DNA of 37,750 bases, from contig LGER01000013.1 of assembly GCA_001507915.1 (NCBI GenBank), forward strand, positions 1 to 37,750, in the 5' to 3' direction. This DNA comes from Desulfonauticus sp. 38_4375. GTDB lineage: Bacteria; Desulfobacterota; Desulfovibrionia; Desulfovibrionales; Desulfonatronovibrionaceae. Positions 30,838-37,750 of this stretch are shown here, one piece after another (the stretch's first letter is position 1; every line of letters begins with the position of its first letter). The translations under genes and the position numbers were made by a program. The notes beneath the pieces were generated by a model. That model made no database searches and had not been told where the DNA came from. It worked only from the letters and a program-made list of their open reading frames with translations.

Positions 30838-31935
30838 TTAGATTAAAGAGTAAAAGAGACCTGGCTTTCTGGTTATAAGTCCTTTTACTTCCAGTTGCAA
30901 AAGCATACTATTTAACAGTGCAGATGAAAAGGGCAGGGCCTGTTGAATATCTTCTAAATGCATCTCCTGGTTTTCCTGTAAAAGAGTTAGAATCTGTTTT
31001 TCCTCTACACTTAAATCCGAAAAGTCCCCAGAGGTTGTTTTGGGTTCAGAAAAAGAACCTTTTGTCTCCAAACCAAGCATTTCCAGTACATCTTCTGGCT
31101 CTTGTATAAGATAAGCCCCTTGTTGAATCAAAGCATTACACCCAGCAAAGGAATTCATTTTACAGGTACCAGGCACAGCAAACACCTCTCTATTTTGCTC
31201 CAGGGCAAACTGAGCCGTAATTAAAGAACCACTCTTTTTAGCTGCTTCCACTACCACTACTCCCAGGGAAAGCCCGCTAATAATCCTATTGCGAAGGGGA
31301 AAATTTTGCGGCTCAGGCTCTGTAGAAGGTAAAAATTCGCTCAACAATAAACCTTGTTCTTGCATTTGTTCAAAAAGAGTTTTGTTTTGCCTGGGATAAA
31401 CCACATCTAGGCCACAACCCAGGACCCCTATACTTTTGCCTTCTCCTCTAAGGGCAAAAGAATGAGCCCTGGCATCAATCCCCACAGCCAAGCCAGAAAC
31501 CACGCAAATCCCTGCTGCACTTAAAGTGCTAGCCAGTTCTTCAGCCATTTTTAAACCATAGGCTGTACATCTCCTGGCTCCCACCAGGGCTACCTTGGTT
31601 TTTTGTAATAAAGACAACCTGCCCTTATAAAATAAAAGAGGAGGAGGTGTACTTATTTCTCTTAACAGGGAAGGGTAATTATCATCAGTAAAAAGCAGGT
31701 AAGAGACATTCTTTTTTAAAATTTCTTCAACCAGAGAAGTGGCCTTTTGCCAGCAACCATCTAATTCTAAAGAGTTGATTCCCAATTTTGAAAGCAGTTT
31801 TACATCTTTTCGTGCTTCTTCTAAAAAAAGATAAGGGCTTTTATAGTCTAAAACTATTCTTTTTATCCTGGCAGGGCCAACTCCTTTTATCTCTCTTAAA
31901 ACTAAAAAGGCAAATAGTTCCTTTTCTCTGGTCAA
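30838..31935 (-). CDS. dprA: DNA processing protein DprA/Smf
   Basis: DprA binds incoming single-stranded DNA during natural transformation and loads RecA; it is also found in species not known to be competent. The 365-residue protein has an N-terminal helix-hairpin-helix-like region (REIKGVGPARIKRIV, about 14-28). A Rossmann core follows, with LYPSLLREISTPPPLLFYKG-like and VALVGARRCTAYGLKMAEEL segments, SGLAVGIDARAHSFAL, GVLGCGLDVVYPRQNK, and FPLRNRIISGLSLGVVVVEA. A C-terminal winged helix (about 310-365) is also present. The start is a TTG at 31935, only 4 bases after the upstream stop and with no clear Shine-Dalgarno, so initiation is probably coupled. It shares an operon direction with xerC, as often seen. 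Confidence 0.93.
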   Translation of the reverse strand: MTREKELFAFLVLREIKGVGPARIKRIVLDYKSPYLFLEEARKDVKLLSKLGINSLELDGCWQKATSLVEEILKKNVSYLLFTDDNYPSLLREISTPPPLLFYKGRLSLLQKTKVALVGARRCTAYGLKMAEELASTLSAAGICVVSGLAVGIDARAHSFALRGEGKSIGVLGCGLDVVYPRQNKTLFEQMQEQGLLLSEFLPSTEPEPQNFPLRNRIISGLSLGVVVVEAAKKSGSLITAQFALEQNREVFAVPGTCKMNSFAGCNALIQQGAYLIQEPEDVLEMLGLETKGSFSEPKTTSGDFSDLSVEEKQILTLLQENQEMHLEDIQQALPFSSALLNSMLLQLEVKGLITRKPGLFYSLI

Positions 31936-31939
31936 TTTT

Positions 31940-32686
31940 TTAACTCAAGCTCTTAAGTTTCATTCTTGCTTTTGCAGCTACATCACTTTTGGGATAATCC
32001 TCCAGTAAAACCTTTAAATAAAACCTGGCATTATCCTTATCTCCCAATTCCAGATAGGCATAGGCAATTTTAAGTAAAGCATGACTGGCCTTCTCACTCT
32101 TAGGAAAGGAATTTACTACCTGCTTAAAGGCCAGAATGGCTTGAGCATAAAGCTCTTCTCCATAGTAGCTTTCTCCAATCCAATAAAGGGCATTGGGCAG
32201 TAACTTACTCTGGGGATATTCTTCCTGCAGTTGCTTTAAAAACTTACGACCAGACTTATATTGGCCCTCTAATACCAGTTTTAAACCCTTTTCATACAAC
32301 TTTTTATCCGTCCAAGAGTCTTTTTGAGATTGCATCGCCCCAAGCTTAACTTCCAGTTCTTCTTCTGGTCCAGGGCCAGGAATTAATTCAATTTGCATCT
32401 TTTCTTCTGTACCCTTTGCTTCTGTTTTTGCCTCTGCTTGAGATAAAGCAGTAACTTTTTGTTCTAAGGCCTGCAAAGAACTTTGCAGATTTTTTAATTC
32501 CTCTTTAATTGCAGTTAATTCCCTTTGATTTTTCCTTAGCTCTTCTCCATAAGCCAAAGAACTGCTTTCCAGATTTTCCAGACGCCATTCCAGGGACTGA
32601 GACATTACCTTGGGGTCTTGTCTATAACTACTACATCCTCCAAGCATTCCCAAAAGTACCAGCAACCAAATAAATTCTTTCTTCAT
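31940..32686 (-). CDS. CpoB/YbgF-like lipoprotein (coiled coil plus TPR)
   Basis: A 248-residue periplasmic protein. The signal ends in lipobox L-G-G-C (Cys18), so a lipid anchor is expected; E. coli CpoB lacks one. Residues about 30-90 form a coiled coil (LESSSLAYGEELRKNQREL...ALEQKVTAL), and residues about 128-245 hold TPR-like repeats including 'KSGRKFLKQLQEEYPQSKLLPNALYWIGESYYGEELYAQAILAFKQVVNSFPKSEKASHALLKIAYAYLELGD' in pieces. That layout is characteristic of YbgF/CpoB, which links the Tol-Pal system to cell-wall synthesis at division. No tol or pal gene is nearby in the window. A GGAGAG Shine-Dalgarno lies before the ATG. It is the first gene of the dprA-xerC run. Confidence 0.83.
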   Translation of the reverse strand: MKKEFIWLLVLLGMLGGCSSYRQDPKVMSQSLEWRLENLESSSLAYGEELRKNQRELTAIKEELKNLQSSLQALEQKVTALSQAEAKTEAKGTEEKMQIELIPGPGPEEELEVKLGAMQSQKDSWTDKKLYEKGLKLVLEGQYKSGRKFLKQLQEEYPQSKLLPNALYWIGESYYGEELYAQAILAFKQVVNSFPKSEKASHALLKIAYAYLELGDKDNARFYLKVLLEDYPKSDVAAKARMKLKSLS

Positions 32687-32790
32687 TGCACTCTCTCCAG
32701 CTTAAGGGTTTAACTAAATCTAGATTCATTTTCCCTTAAGAAAAAAAAATATTTTTTTCAAGCATACTAAAAAAGTAGAAAAATAGCATT

Positions 32791-32817
32791 TTGACAAACA
32801 AACGTTTGTTTTATACC
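32791..32817 (+). promoter_or_regulatory. tetR-RND promoter with palindromic operator
   Basis: A perfect -35 TTGACA (32791-32796) is followed by a 16-base perfect palindrome AAACAAACGTTTGTTT (32796-32811) and TATACC (32812-32817) as -10, spacing 15. The palindrome fills the spacer, the classic position for a TetR-family autorepressor site. The -10 ends 8 bases before the tetR ATG, implying a leaderless or nearly leaderless transcript. Confidence 0.72.
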
Positions 32818-32825
32818 CGCATTTC

Positions 32826-33446
32826 ATGCAGTCCAACAGAGAAAAAATTTTAGAAGTAGCTGAAAAACTTTTTGGTGAAAAAGGCTTTAAGGCCGTAAGT
32901 GTAAGGGAAATCACCCAAAAGGCCCAGGTCAATGTAAGTGCAGTTAACTATTATTTTGGAAGCAAAAAGGGCTTGTACCTGGCTGTATTTAAAGAACTCT
33001 GGCTAAAAAGGGCTTATCTTCAGCGACAATACCTGCAAAAAAATCTGGAAGCCAAAAAACCTTTAGATATCCAGACCTTTGTCCAGGAAGTGATGACCAG
33101 TTTTTTAACCGGTCCCATTTGTGAAGACATTAAAAAATATCACCATGCTTTAATTCAAAGAGAATTCAGAGAGCCCAGTGAAGCTCTGGACATGGTGTTA
33201 AAAGAAGCCATTCACCCCATGCTAAATCTCTTAAGCAACTACTTAGAGACAATTTTTCCTTCTCGGTTCTCTGAGGAAGAAAAAAAGGTTTATGCCTTGA
33301 GCATAATAGGCGTGGCAGTTCATTTTAATCTGGTCAGCAAGAGCTTGCCTCACATTCTGCCCGAAATAAAAACAGAGCCAATTCCCTTTATAGGCGAAAA
33401 GATAAGCTTTCTCTTAGCCCAGGGACTTCAAGGAATAACTAAATGA
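32826..33446 (+). CDS. TetR-family repressor of the adjacent RND efflux operon
   Basis: A 206-residue regulator. The N-terminal helix-turn-helix (residues about 4-50) shows REKILEVAEKLFGEKGFKAV and REITQKAQVNVSAVNYYFGSKKGLY, the TetR recognition helix pattern. The ligand/dimer domain (about 80-200) resembles the CecR/YbiH type with conserved segments FVQEVMTSFLTGPICEDI and 'HHALIQREFREPSEALDMVL'. It is the first gene of an efflux operon and overlaps the next gene by ATGA, so it probably represses itself and the pump through the palindrome in its promoter. The start ATG at 32826 has no Shine-Dalgarno. Inducing ligands are not readable. Confidence 0.92.
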   Translation: MQSNREKILEVAEKLFGEKGFKAVSVREITQKAQVNVSAVNYYFGSKKGLYLAVFKELWLKRAYLQRQYLQKNLEAKKPLDIQTFVQEVMTSFLTGPICEDIKKYHHALIQREFREPSEALDMVLKEAIHPMLNLLSNYLETIFPSRFSEEEKKVYALSIIGVAVHFNLVSKSLPHILPEIKTEPIPFIGEKISFLLAQGLQGITK

Positions 33447-34819
33447 AAAAATTTTTTGCTTTGTTTTTGTGTTTACTTCTGGGCTGTAGCCCCAATTTAA
33501 AGTTGGAACGCAAAAATTATATAAAAATACCTTCCACCTATTTAGAAAGTGCTAATCCTGAAGAAAGTGATAGTGGAAGGTGGTGGACCAGGTTTAAAGA
33601 CAAACACCTGGAAAATATCCTGGAGCAAATTAAAACTTCTAGTCTGGACTTACAAAAAAGCAGCCTTGCCCTCCAAATTTTAAAAAAACAATACGAACAG
33701 GAACTTTCCACTTTATATCCTCAAATAGATTTAAAGGGAAGTGTAATACGAGAAGGAAAATACATCTCTTCCCTTACAGGAGATAAAAAATATTCCCTTG
33801 GCAACACCTATTCTCTAAGTCTTTACGCTTCCTATGAACTGGATTTATTCCAAAAATTAAGCCAGCAAAGACAGTCTGCCTGGCATACCTTTTTGCAGGG
33901 TAAATACGAACAAATTGCCCTAAGACAAAGTTTGCTCACTGAAGGAACTAGTTTATATTTAAATATTGCCTTTTTAAAGTATAAAAAAGAACTTTTAACA
34001 GAACTTTTAAAGCTAGCTCAAACCAAATACCAGCTTGCGCAATTAAACTATTCTCAGGGTATAAGTGAACTTTCTACCCTGCTTAACTTTGAAAATCTGG
34101 TAGAGCAGAGGAAAAATGAACTTCTTGCTTTAGAAAATACCCTTAAAAGTAAAATCTATGCCCTTTCCTTGCTTTTGGCCCAATATCCCCGGGAAGATAT
34201 TTTTACTTCTCCCTGGTCTCACTTTTCTTTAGATGTGCTCCAGGTAAATCCTGGTTTACCCTCTTCTCTTTTAAAAAGAAGACCAGATATCCTGGCCCAG
34301 GAAGAAAAATTGGCAGAGCTTGAGGCAAAAGCCCAAATAGCCAGAAAGGCCAGGTTCCCTCAAATAACCCTTACAGCCACTTTTGGTTATAGCAGTACAG
34401 AGTTAAAAAACCTTTTCACACCAGAAAGTTCTCTCTGGAATCTGGCTCTGGGATTGGTCCAGCCCATTTTTCAGGCAGGAAAATTAAAAAAGGCTGAAGA
34501 AATCGCCATTCTTAACTTCAGAAAAGAAGAAATAGAATATGCCAACACCTTGCTCACTGCCTTTAAAGAAGTAGAAGAAGTATTAAACTGGCGAAAAATC
34601 CTTTTGGAGCAGCGCCAGAATCTTGGGCAATACCTAAAAAATCAAAAAAAATCTCTAGAATTAGCTAAGATAAAGTATGAATATGGCCAGCTATCTTTAT
34701 TGGAGTTAAAAGAAAGAGAAGAAAACTATCTCCAAACCAAGTTAGAGATGGAGGAAAACAAGCTAAACCTTTTGCTTAATCAAATAAACCTGGTAAAAGC
34801 CTTAGGTGGAGACTGGTAA
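33443..34819 (+). CDS. RND-type outer-membrane channel lipoprotein (TolC/OprM family)
   Basis: A 458-residue outer-membrane efflux protein. The signal ends L-L-G-C (Cys15), giving a lipoprotein of the NodT/OprM kind. The mature protein has RWWTRFKDKHLENIL near residue 47, a common start of the OEP domain, then long helices with heptad-like patterns. The sequences LPSSLLKRRPDILAQEEKLAELEAKAQIARKARFPQITL in pieces (about 272-310) and 'SSLWNLALGLVQPIFQAGKL' mark the repeat typical of the family. A second long helix follows to the C-terminus. It forms the exit duct across periplasm and outer membrane for the adaptor and pump that follow. It is coupled to tetR by ATGA. Confidence 0.92.
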   Translation: MKKFFALFLCLLLGCSPNLKLERKNYIKIPSTYLESANPEESDSGRWWTRFKDKHLENILEQIKTSSLDLQKSSLALQILKKQYEQELSTLYPQIDLKGSVIREGKYISSLTGDKKYSLGNTYSLSLYASYELDLFQKLSQQRQSAWHTFLQGKYEQIALRQSLLTEGTSLYLNIAFLKYKKELLTELLKLAQTKYQLAQLNYSQGISELSTLLNFENLVEQRKNELLALENTLKSKIYALSLLLAQYPREDIFTSPWSHFSLDVLQVNPGLPSSLLKRRPDILAQEEKLAELEAKAQIARKARFPQITLTATFGYSSTELKNLFTPESSLWNLALGLVQPIFQAGKLKKAEEIAILNFRKEEIEYANTLLTAFKEVEEVLNWRKILLEQRQNLGQYLKNQKKSLELAKIKYEYGQLSLLELKEREENYLQTKLEMEENKLNLLLNQINLVKALGGDW

Positions 34820-34831
34820 AAAGAGGTTCCT

Positions 34832-35923
34832 ATGAAAAAAATACTACTTAGAGGAGTTATTGTTTTTTGTATTCTGGCTATAGGTATATTTATTTTTAAA
34901 CTCCTGAATAGTAAAAAAACAAACTTATCTTCAAGTTCCAAGAATTTAAATGTACCCCTGGTAGAAACACTAAAGATAACTACCTTTTCCTCTCAGTTAA
35001 AAATTAGAGCCCAGGGCGTGATTGAAGCCCGGGAAATAGGTAGCTTAACCCCTCAGGTAAGTGGCAAAGTCCTCTATATTTCTCCCAAACTAAAACCAGG
35101 AAGCACTGTAAAAAAAGGAGAATTGCTCCTCAAAATAGACCCCAAAGATTATCAACTGGCCCTTGCCCAAGCCCAGAACAACTTAATTCAAGCAGAAAGC
35201 AATCTTATTTTGATTCAAGCCCAGGCCAGGCAAGCCATAGAAGCCTATAAATTAGAACATGGCCCTGAAGCCCAGGTACCACCCCTTATTGCCAAAGAGC
35301 CAGAATTAAAACAGGCTCTGGCCAACAAAGAAATTGCTTTGACTAAGCTAAAGCAAGCAGAGTTAAACCTAAAACGCACTGAGCTTTTTGCTCCCTATGA
35401 CCTGGTGGTGTTGGAAAAAAAAGTGGGCCTGGGAACCTACATCAATGCTGGAACCAGCCTGGCAACCTATTATGCTCTGGACTCTCTGGAAGTAAAAGTG
35501 CCCCTGGAGCCTCAAAAAATCTCCTATCTCAGCGCTCAAAGCAAGGCCCAGATTTATGTACCCAGTTTGGATAAAACCTTTACTTCTACCAAGTGGCGAC
35601 CTGGTCCACAAATTGAAGAATCTACCCGTCTTATAGACATTTACCTACAGGTAAATTCTCCCCTATTAAAACCAGGGGAGTTTGTTCAAGTCACCCTTTT
35701 AGGAAAGCTTAAGAAAGGTCTGGCTAAAATCCCTGTTTCCAGTGTGCACGACTTAAATACAGTCTGGATATTAACGCCAGAGCAAACCATAGAAATGCGT
35801 CCAGTTAAAGTCTGGGAACAGGAAGAAGACTTTCTCCTGGTAGAAGGCCTCAAGTCAGGGACAGAAGTTGTGACCACTCCCTTAGGTGAAGTTAGTTCAG
35901 GACTAAAGGTTAGGGTGAAGTAA
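34832..35923 (+). CDS. RND periplasmic adaptor (membrane-fusion protein)
   Basis: A 363-residue periplasmic adaptor bridging pump and outer-membrane channel. An N-terminal hydrophobic anchor (residues about 6-24) is followed by a lipoyl/barrel-sandwich half (about 60-110; GVIEAREIGSLTPQVSGKVL, LKPGSTVKKGELLLKIDPKDY), an alpha-helical hairpin (about 110-185; LAQAQNNLIQAESNLILIQA, then NKEIALTKLKQAELNLKRTEL), and the return strand LFAPYDLVVLEKKVGLGTYI. A beta-barrel and membrane-proximal domain complete it. GAGG lies about 9 bases before the ATG. Its TAA directly abuts the pump ATG (TAAATG), so the two are co-translated. Confidence 0.93.
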   Translation: MKKILLRGVIVFCILAIGIFIFKLLNSKKTNLSSSSKNLNVPLVETLKITTFSSQLKIRAQGVIEAREIGSLTPQVSGKVLYISPKLKPGSTVKKGELLLKIDPKDYQLALAQAQNNLIQAESNLILIQAQARQAIEAYKLEHGPEAQVPPLIAKEPELKQALANKEIALTKLKQAELNLKRTELFAPYDLVVLEKKVGLGTYINAGTSLATYYALDSLEVKVPLEPQKISYLSAQSKAQIYVPSLDKTFTSTKWRPGPQIEESTRLIDIYLQVNSPLLKPGEFVQVTLLGKLKKGLAKIPVSSVHDLNTVWILTPEQTIEMRPVKVWEQEEDFLLVEGLKSGTEVVTTPLGEVSSGLKVRVK

Positions 35924-37750
35924 ATGCGCAGTATAATTGCCTGGTTTACTCAAAATCATGTGGCTACCAATTTGCTTATGGCCTTTTTGCTTCTAGGAGG
36001 CATTATTATTGGCCTGGGATTTAAGGTGGAAATATTTCCAGAAGTCACTTTAGATAAGGTTACCATAAGTGTAGTCTATAGTGGTGCTACCCCAGAGGAA
36101 ATAGAAGAAAGTATCATCAAACCCATTGAAGAGGCTGTCTCTGGCCTTAGTGGAGTAAAAGAAATAGACTCTACCGCCAGCGAAGGTTTGGCCACTATCG
36201 TGGTGGAAGCACTGAAAGACTACGACTTAAGCACCCTTTACGACGATATAAAATCAGAAGTAGATAGATTGGACACCTTACCTGAAGAGGCTGAAGACCC
36301 CATTGTAGAAAAAATTACCCGTAAAAACCAGGTTCTAGACCTGGCCCTCTATGGCCAACTACCTGAAACCTACCTAAAAAAACAGGCTCAAAAGATAAAG
36401 GACGACCTAACCAGTTTACCTGACGTAAGCTTAGTGAGCCTTTCTGGAATAAGGGACAATGAAATCCACATCCAGATAAGTGAACAGACCTTACGTAAAT
36501 ACAACTTGAGTTTAACTGAAGTAGCTGAAAAGATTAAATCCTATAGCCAGGACCTGCCTTTGGGCAGGATTAAAGACCCTGCAGGTGAAATTTTGCTACG
36601 CTTTAAGGGCAAGCGTTATACCAAAGAAGACTTTGAGCAAATCCCCCTTATTACCCAGCCAGATGGAAGTATTCTAAGGGTTAAGGATTTGGGGCAGGTA
36701 CAAGATACCTTTGAAGATGAGGACTTAAAGGTACGCTTTCAGGGACTGCCTGCTGTCCTTATTCAGGTTTATCGTATAGGTGAACAAAATACCCTAACTG
36801 TGGCTAAAGAAGTAAAAGAATATGTGGCTCAAACCCAAAAATATCTCCCTCCCAACTTACACCTAGCTGTTTATGATGATACTTCCAAGCTCCTAAAAGA
36901 TAGAATCAAGCTTTTGTTAAAAAACATGGCCTTTGGTCTTATCCTGGTGGTTATAACTTTAAGCCTGTTTTTAAACTTTCGCCTGGCCCTGTGGGTAAGT
37001 TTGGGCATACCCATTTCCTTTGCAGGAGCCTTTTTGCTTTTGCCCTTTACAGACATTTCCATCAACATGATTTCTCTTTTTGCCTTTATTATGGTCCTGG
37101 GTATTATGGTAGACGATGCTATTGTAATTGGAGAAAATATCTACACCAAACACCAGCAAGGGCTATCACCCTTTAAGGCCAGTGTAGAAGGTGCCTATGA
37201 AGTTGGCCGGCCTGTTATCTTTTCTGTTTTAACCACCCTTGCTGCCTTTTTCCCTTTGCTTCTGGGTAGTGGACAGATGGGCAAATTCATGCGCAACATT
37301 CCCATAGTGGTCAATACAGTTCTTTTTGTCTCCTTACTGGAAGCCCTGTTTGTGCTTCCCTGCCACTTAAAGGGAAGTCTGGGCAAACAGAAACTAACTG
37401 AACCCCAGCTTGTACCCAGACTATTAAATAAAATTATAACCGGCCCTTATGCCAAAACCCTAAAATTTTGTCTTAACTACCGTTATATCTTTTTTAGTTT
37501 TTGTATCTTACTGCTCCTTTTAGCCGTAGGAGTGGTCAAGGGCGGACTCATCAAGTTTACCTTTTTTCCCAAAGTGGAGTCTGATTTTCTTACCTGTAAT
37601 CTCACTTTGCCTCCAGGCACGCCTTTAAGCTATACAGAAAAGATTGTAAAAAAAATAGAAAAAGACCTCTTAACTGTAATAGCTAGGGCAGAACAAAACC
37701 GCCCAGCAGATAGCCCTCCTCTTTTAAAATACAGTCTAACCCTTCTAGGC
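35924..37750 (+). CDS. RND efflux pump, inner-membrane transporter (3' end outside window)
   Basis: The first 609 codons of an AcrB-like proton-driven pump; such proteins are about 1000-1050 residues, so roughly 400 are missing. The first membrane helix is in HVATNLLMAFLLLGGIIIG, and the porter domain starts VEIFPEVTLDKVTISVVYSG followed by ATPEEIEESIIKPIEEAVSG. Later helices include LLKNMAFGLILVVITLSLFL. The proton-relay pair D-D is intact in MVLGIMVDDAIVIGENIY near residue 390. GRPVIFSVLTTLAAFFPLLL continues the membrane domain. The ATG follows the adaptor stop without a gap. With the channel lipoprotein and adaptor it completes a tripartite system exporting toxic compounds; substrate is unknown. 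Confidence 0.95.
   Translation, partial: MRSIIAWFTQNHVATNLLMAFLLLGGIIIGLGFKVEIFPEVTLDKVTISVVYSGATPEEIEESIIKPIEEAVSGLSGVKEIDSTASEGLATIVVEALKDYDLSTLYDDIKSEVDRLDTLPEEAEDPIVEKITRKNQVLDLALYGQLPETYLKKQAQKIKDDLTSLPDVSLVSLSGIRDNEIHIQISEQTLRKYNLSLTEVAEKIKSYSQDLPLGRIKDPAGEILLRFKGKRYTKEDFEQIPLITQPDGSILRVKDLGQVQDTFEDEDLKVRFQGLPAVLIQVYRIGEQNTLTVAKEVKEYVAQTQKYLPPNLHLAVYDDTSKLLKDRIKLLLKNMAFGLILVVITLSLFLNFRLALWVSLGIPISFAGAFLLLPFTDISINMISLFAFIMVLGIMVDDAIVIGENIYTKHQQGLSPFKASVEGAYEVGRPVIFSVLTTLAAFFPLLLGSGQMGKFMRNIPIVVNTVLFVSLLEALFVLPCHLKGSLGKQKLTEPQLVPRLLNKIITGPYAKTLKFCLNYRYIFFSFCILLLLLAVGVVKGGLIKFTFFPKVESDFLTCNLTLPPGTPLSYTEKIVKKIEKDLLTVIARAEQNRPADSPPLLKYSLTLLG

Overview
The window looks like chromosomal DNA of a Gram-negative, low-GC bacterium with lipopolysaccharide (LpxK, MsbA, glycosyltransferases, a WaaL-like ligase, RND efflux, outer-membrane lipoproteins). 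The gene style (HDOD proteins, a REC-GGDEF protein, a short RdgC-like protein, a Met/Gly-rich ZraP-like protein, LarB) suggests a sulfate-reducing deltaproteobacterium of the Desulfovibrionales type. That placement is inference from gene content; no rRNA is present. Genes are densely packed, with many ATGA, GTGA, TTGA or TAATG start/stop overlaps. There is no insertion sequence, CRISPR array, prophage or gene-free stretch longer than 300 bases.

Layout. 1-1573 (minus): the start of a Met/Gly-rich exported protein behind a sigma-54-like promoter, an unrecognised protein, and a short RdgC-like protein. 1742-2977 (plus): an HDOD protein ending in a strong bidirectional terminator. 3014-5041 (minus): tRNA-Leu(CAG), a glycosyltransferase, a DciA-like protein and a small basic Rho_N-like protein, probably one transcript. 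5175-7924 (plus): RibF and a ClC-type channel with CBS domains. 7929-20410 (minus): a long run that starts as a polar amino-acid ABC transporter (ATPase, binding protein, and one polypeptide carrying both permease domains). It continues through LarB into four glycosyltransferases, an O-antigen ligase-like protein, a polysaccharide deacetylase and MsbA. 20528-22480 (minus): tRNA-Arg(TCG), a 27-residue membrane peptide gene just before it, and a 5'-nucleotidase lipoprotein. 22608-27745 (plus): an orphan periplasmic binding protein, a Bax-inhibitor-1 family protein, LpxK and RNase R. 27766-32686 (minus): a CpoB/YbgF-like lipoprotein, DprA, a split KPGM/HDOD pair, a REC-GGDEF protein and a XerC-type recombinase. 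32826-37750 (plus): a TetR regulator with an operator-like palindrome, then an outer-membrane channel, an adaptor and an RND pump that runs off the window.

Together the centre is an envelope-glycan locus: glycosyltransferases build a sugar chain, MsbA flips the lipid-A core, the ligase-like protein attaches or polymerises sugars, and LpxK acts in lipid A synthesis nearby. The unusual part is that this locus is translationally chained to an amino-acid importer through larB, a nickel-pincer cofactor gene. The right-hand minus-strand block joins DNA processing (DprA, XerC) to signalling proteins. No clearly new defence or mobile system was found. The best candidates for something undescribed are the membrane peptide/tRNA-Arg unit, the transporter-larB-glycan chain, and the split HDOD module.
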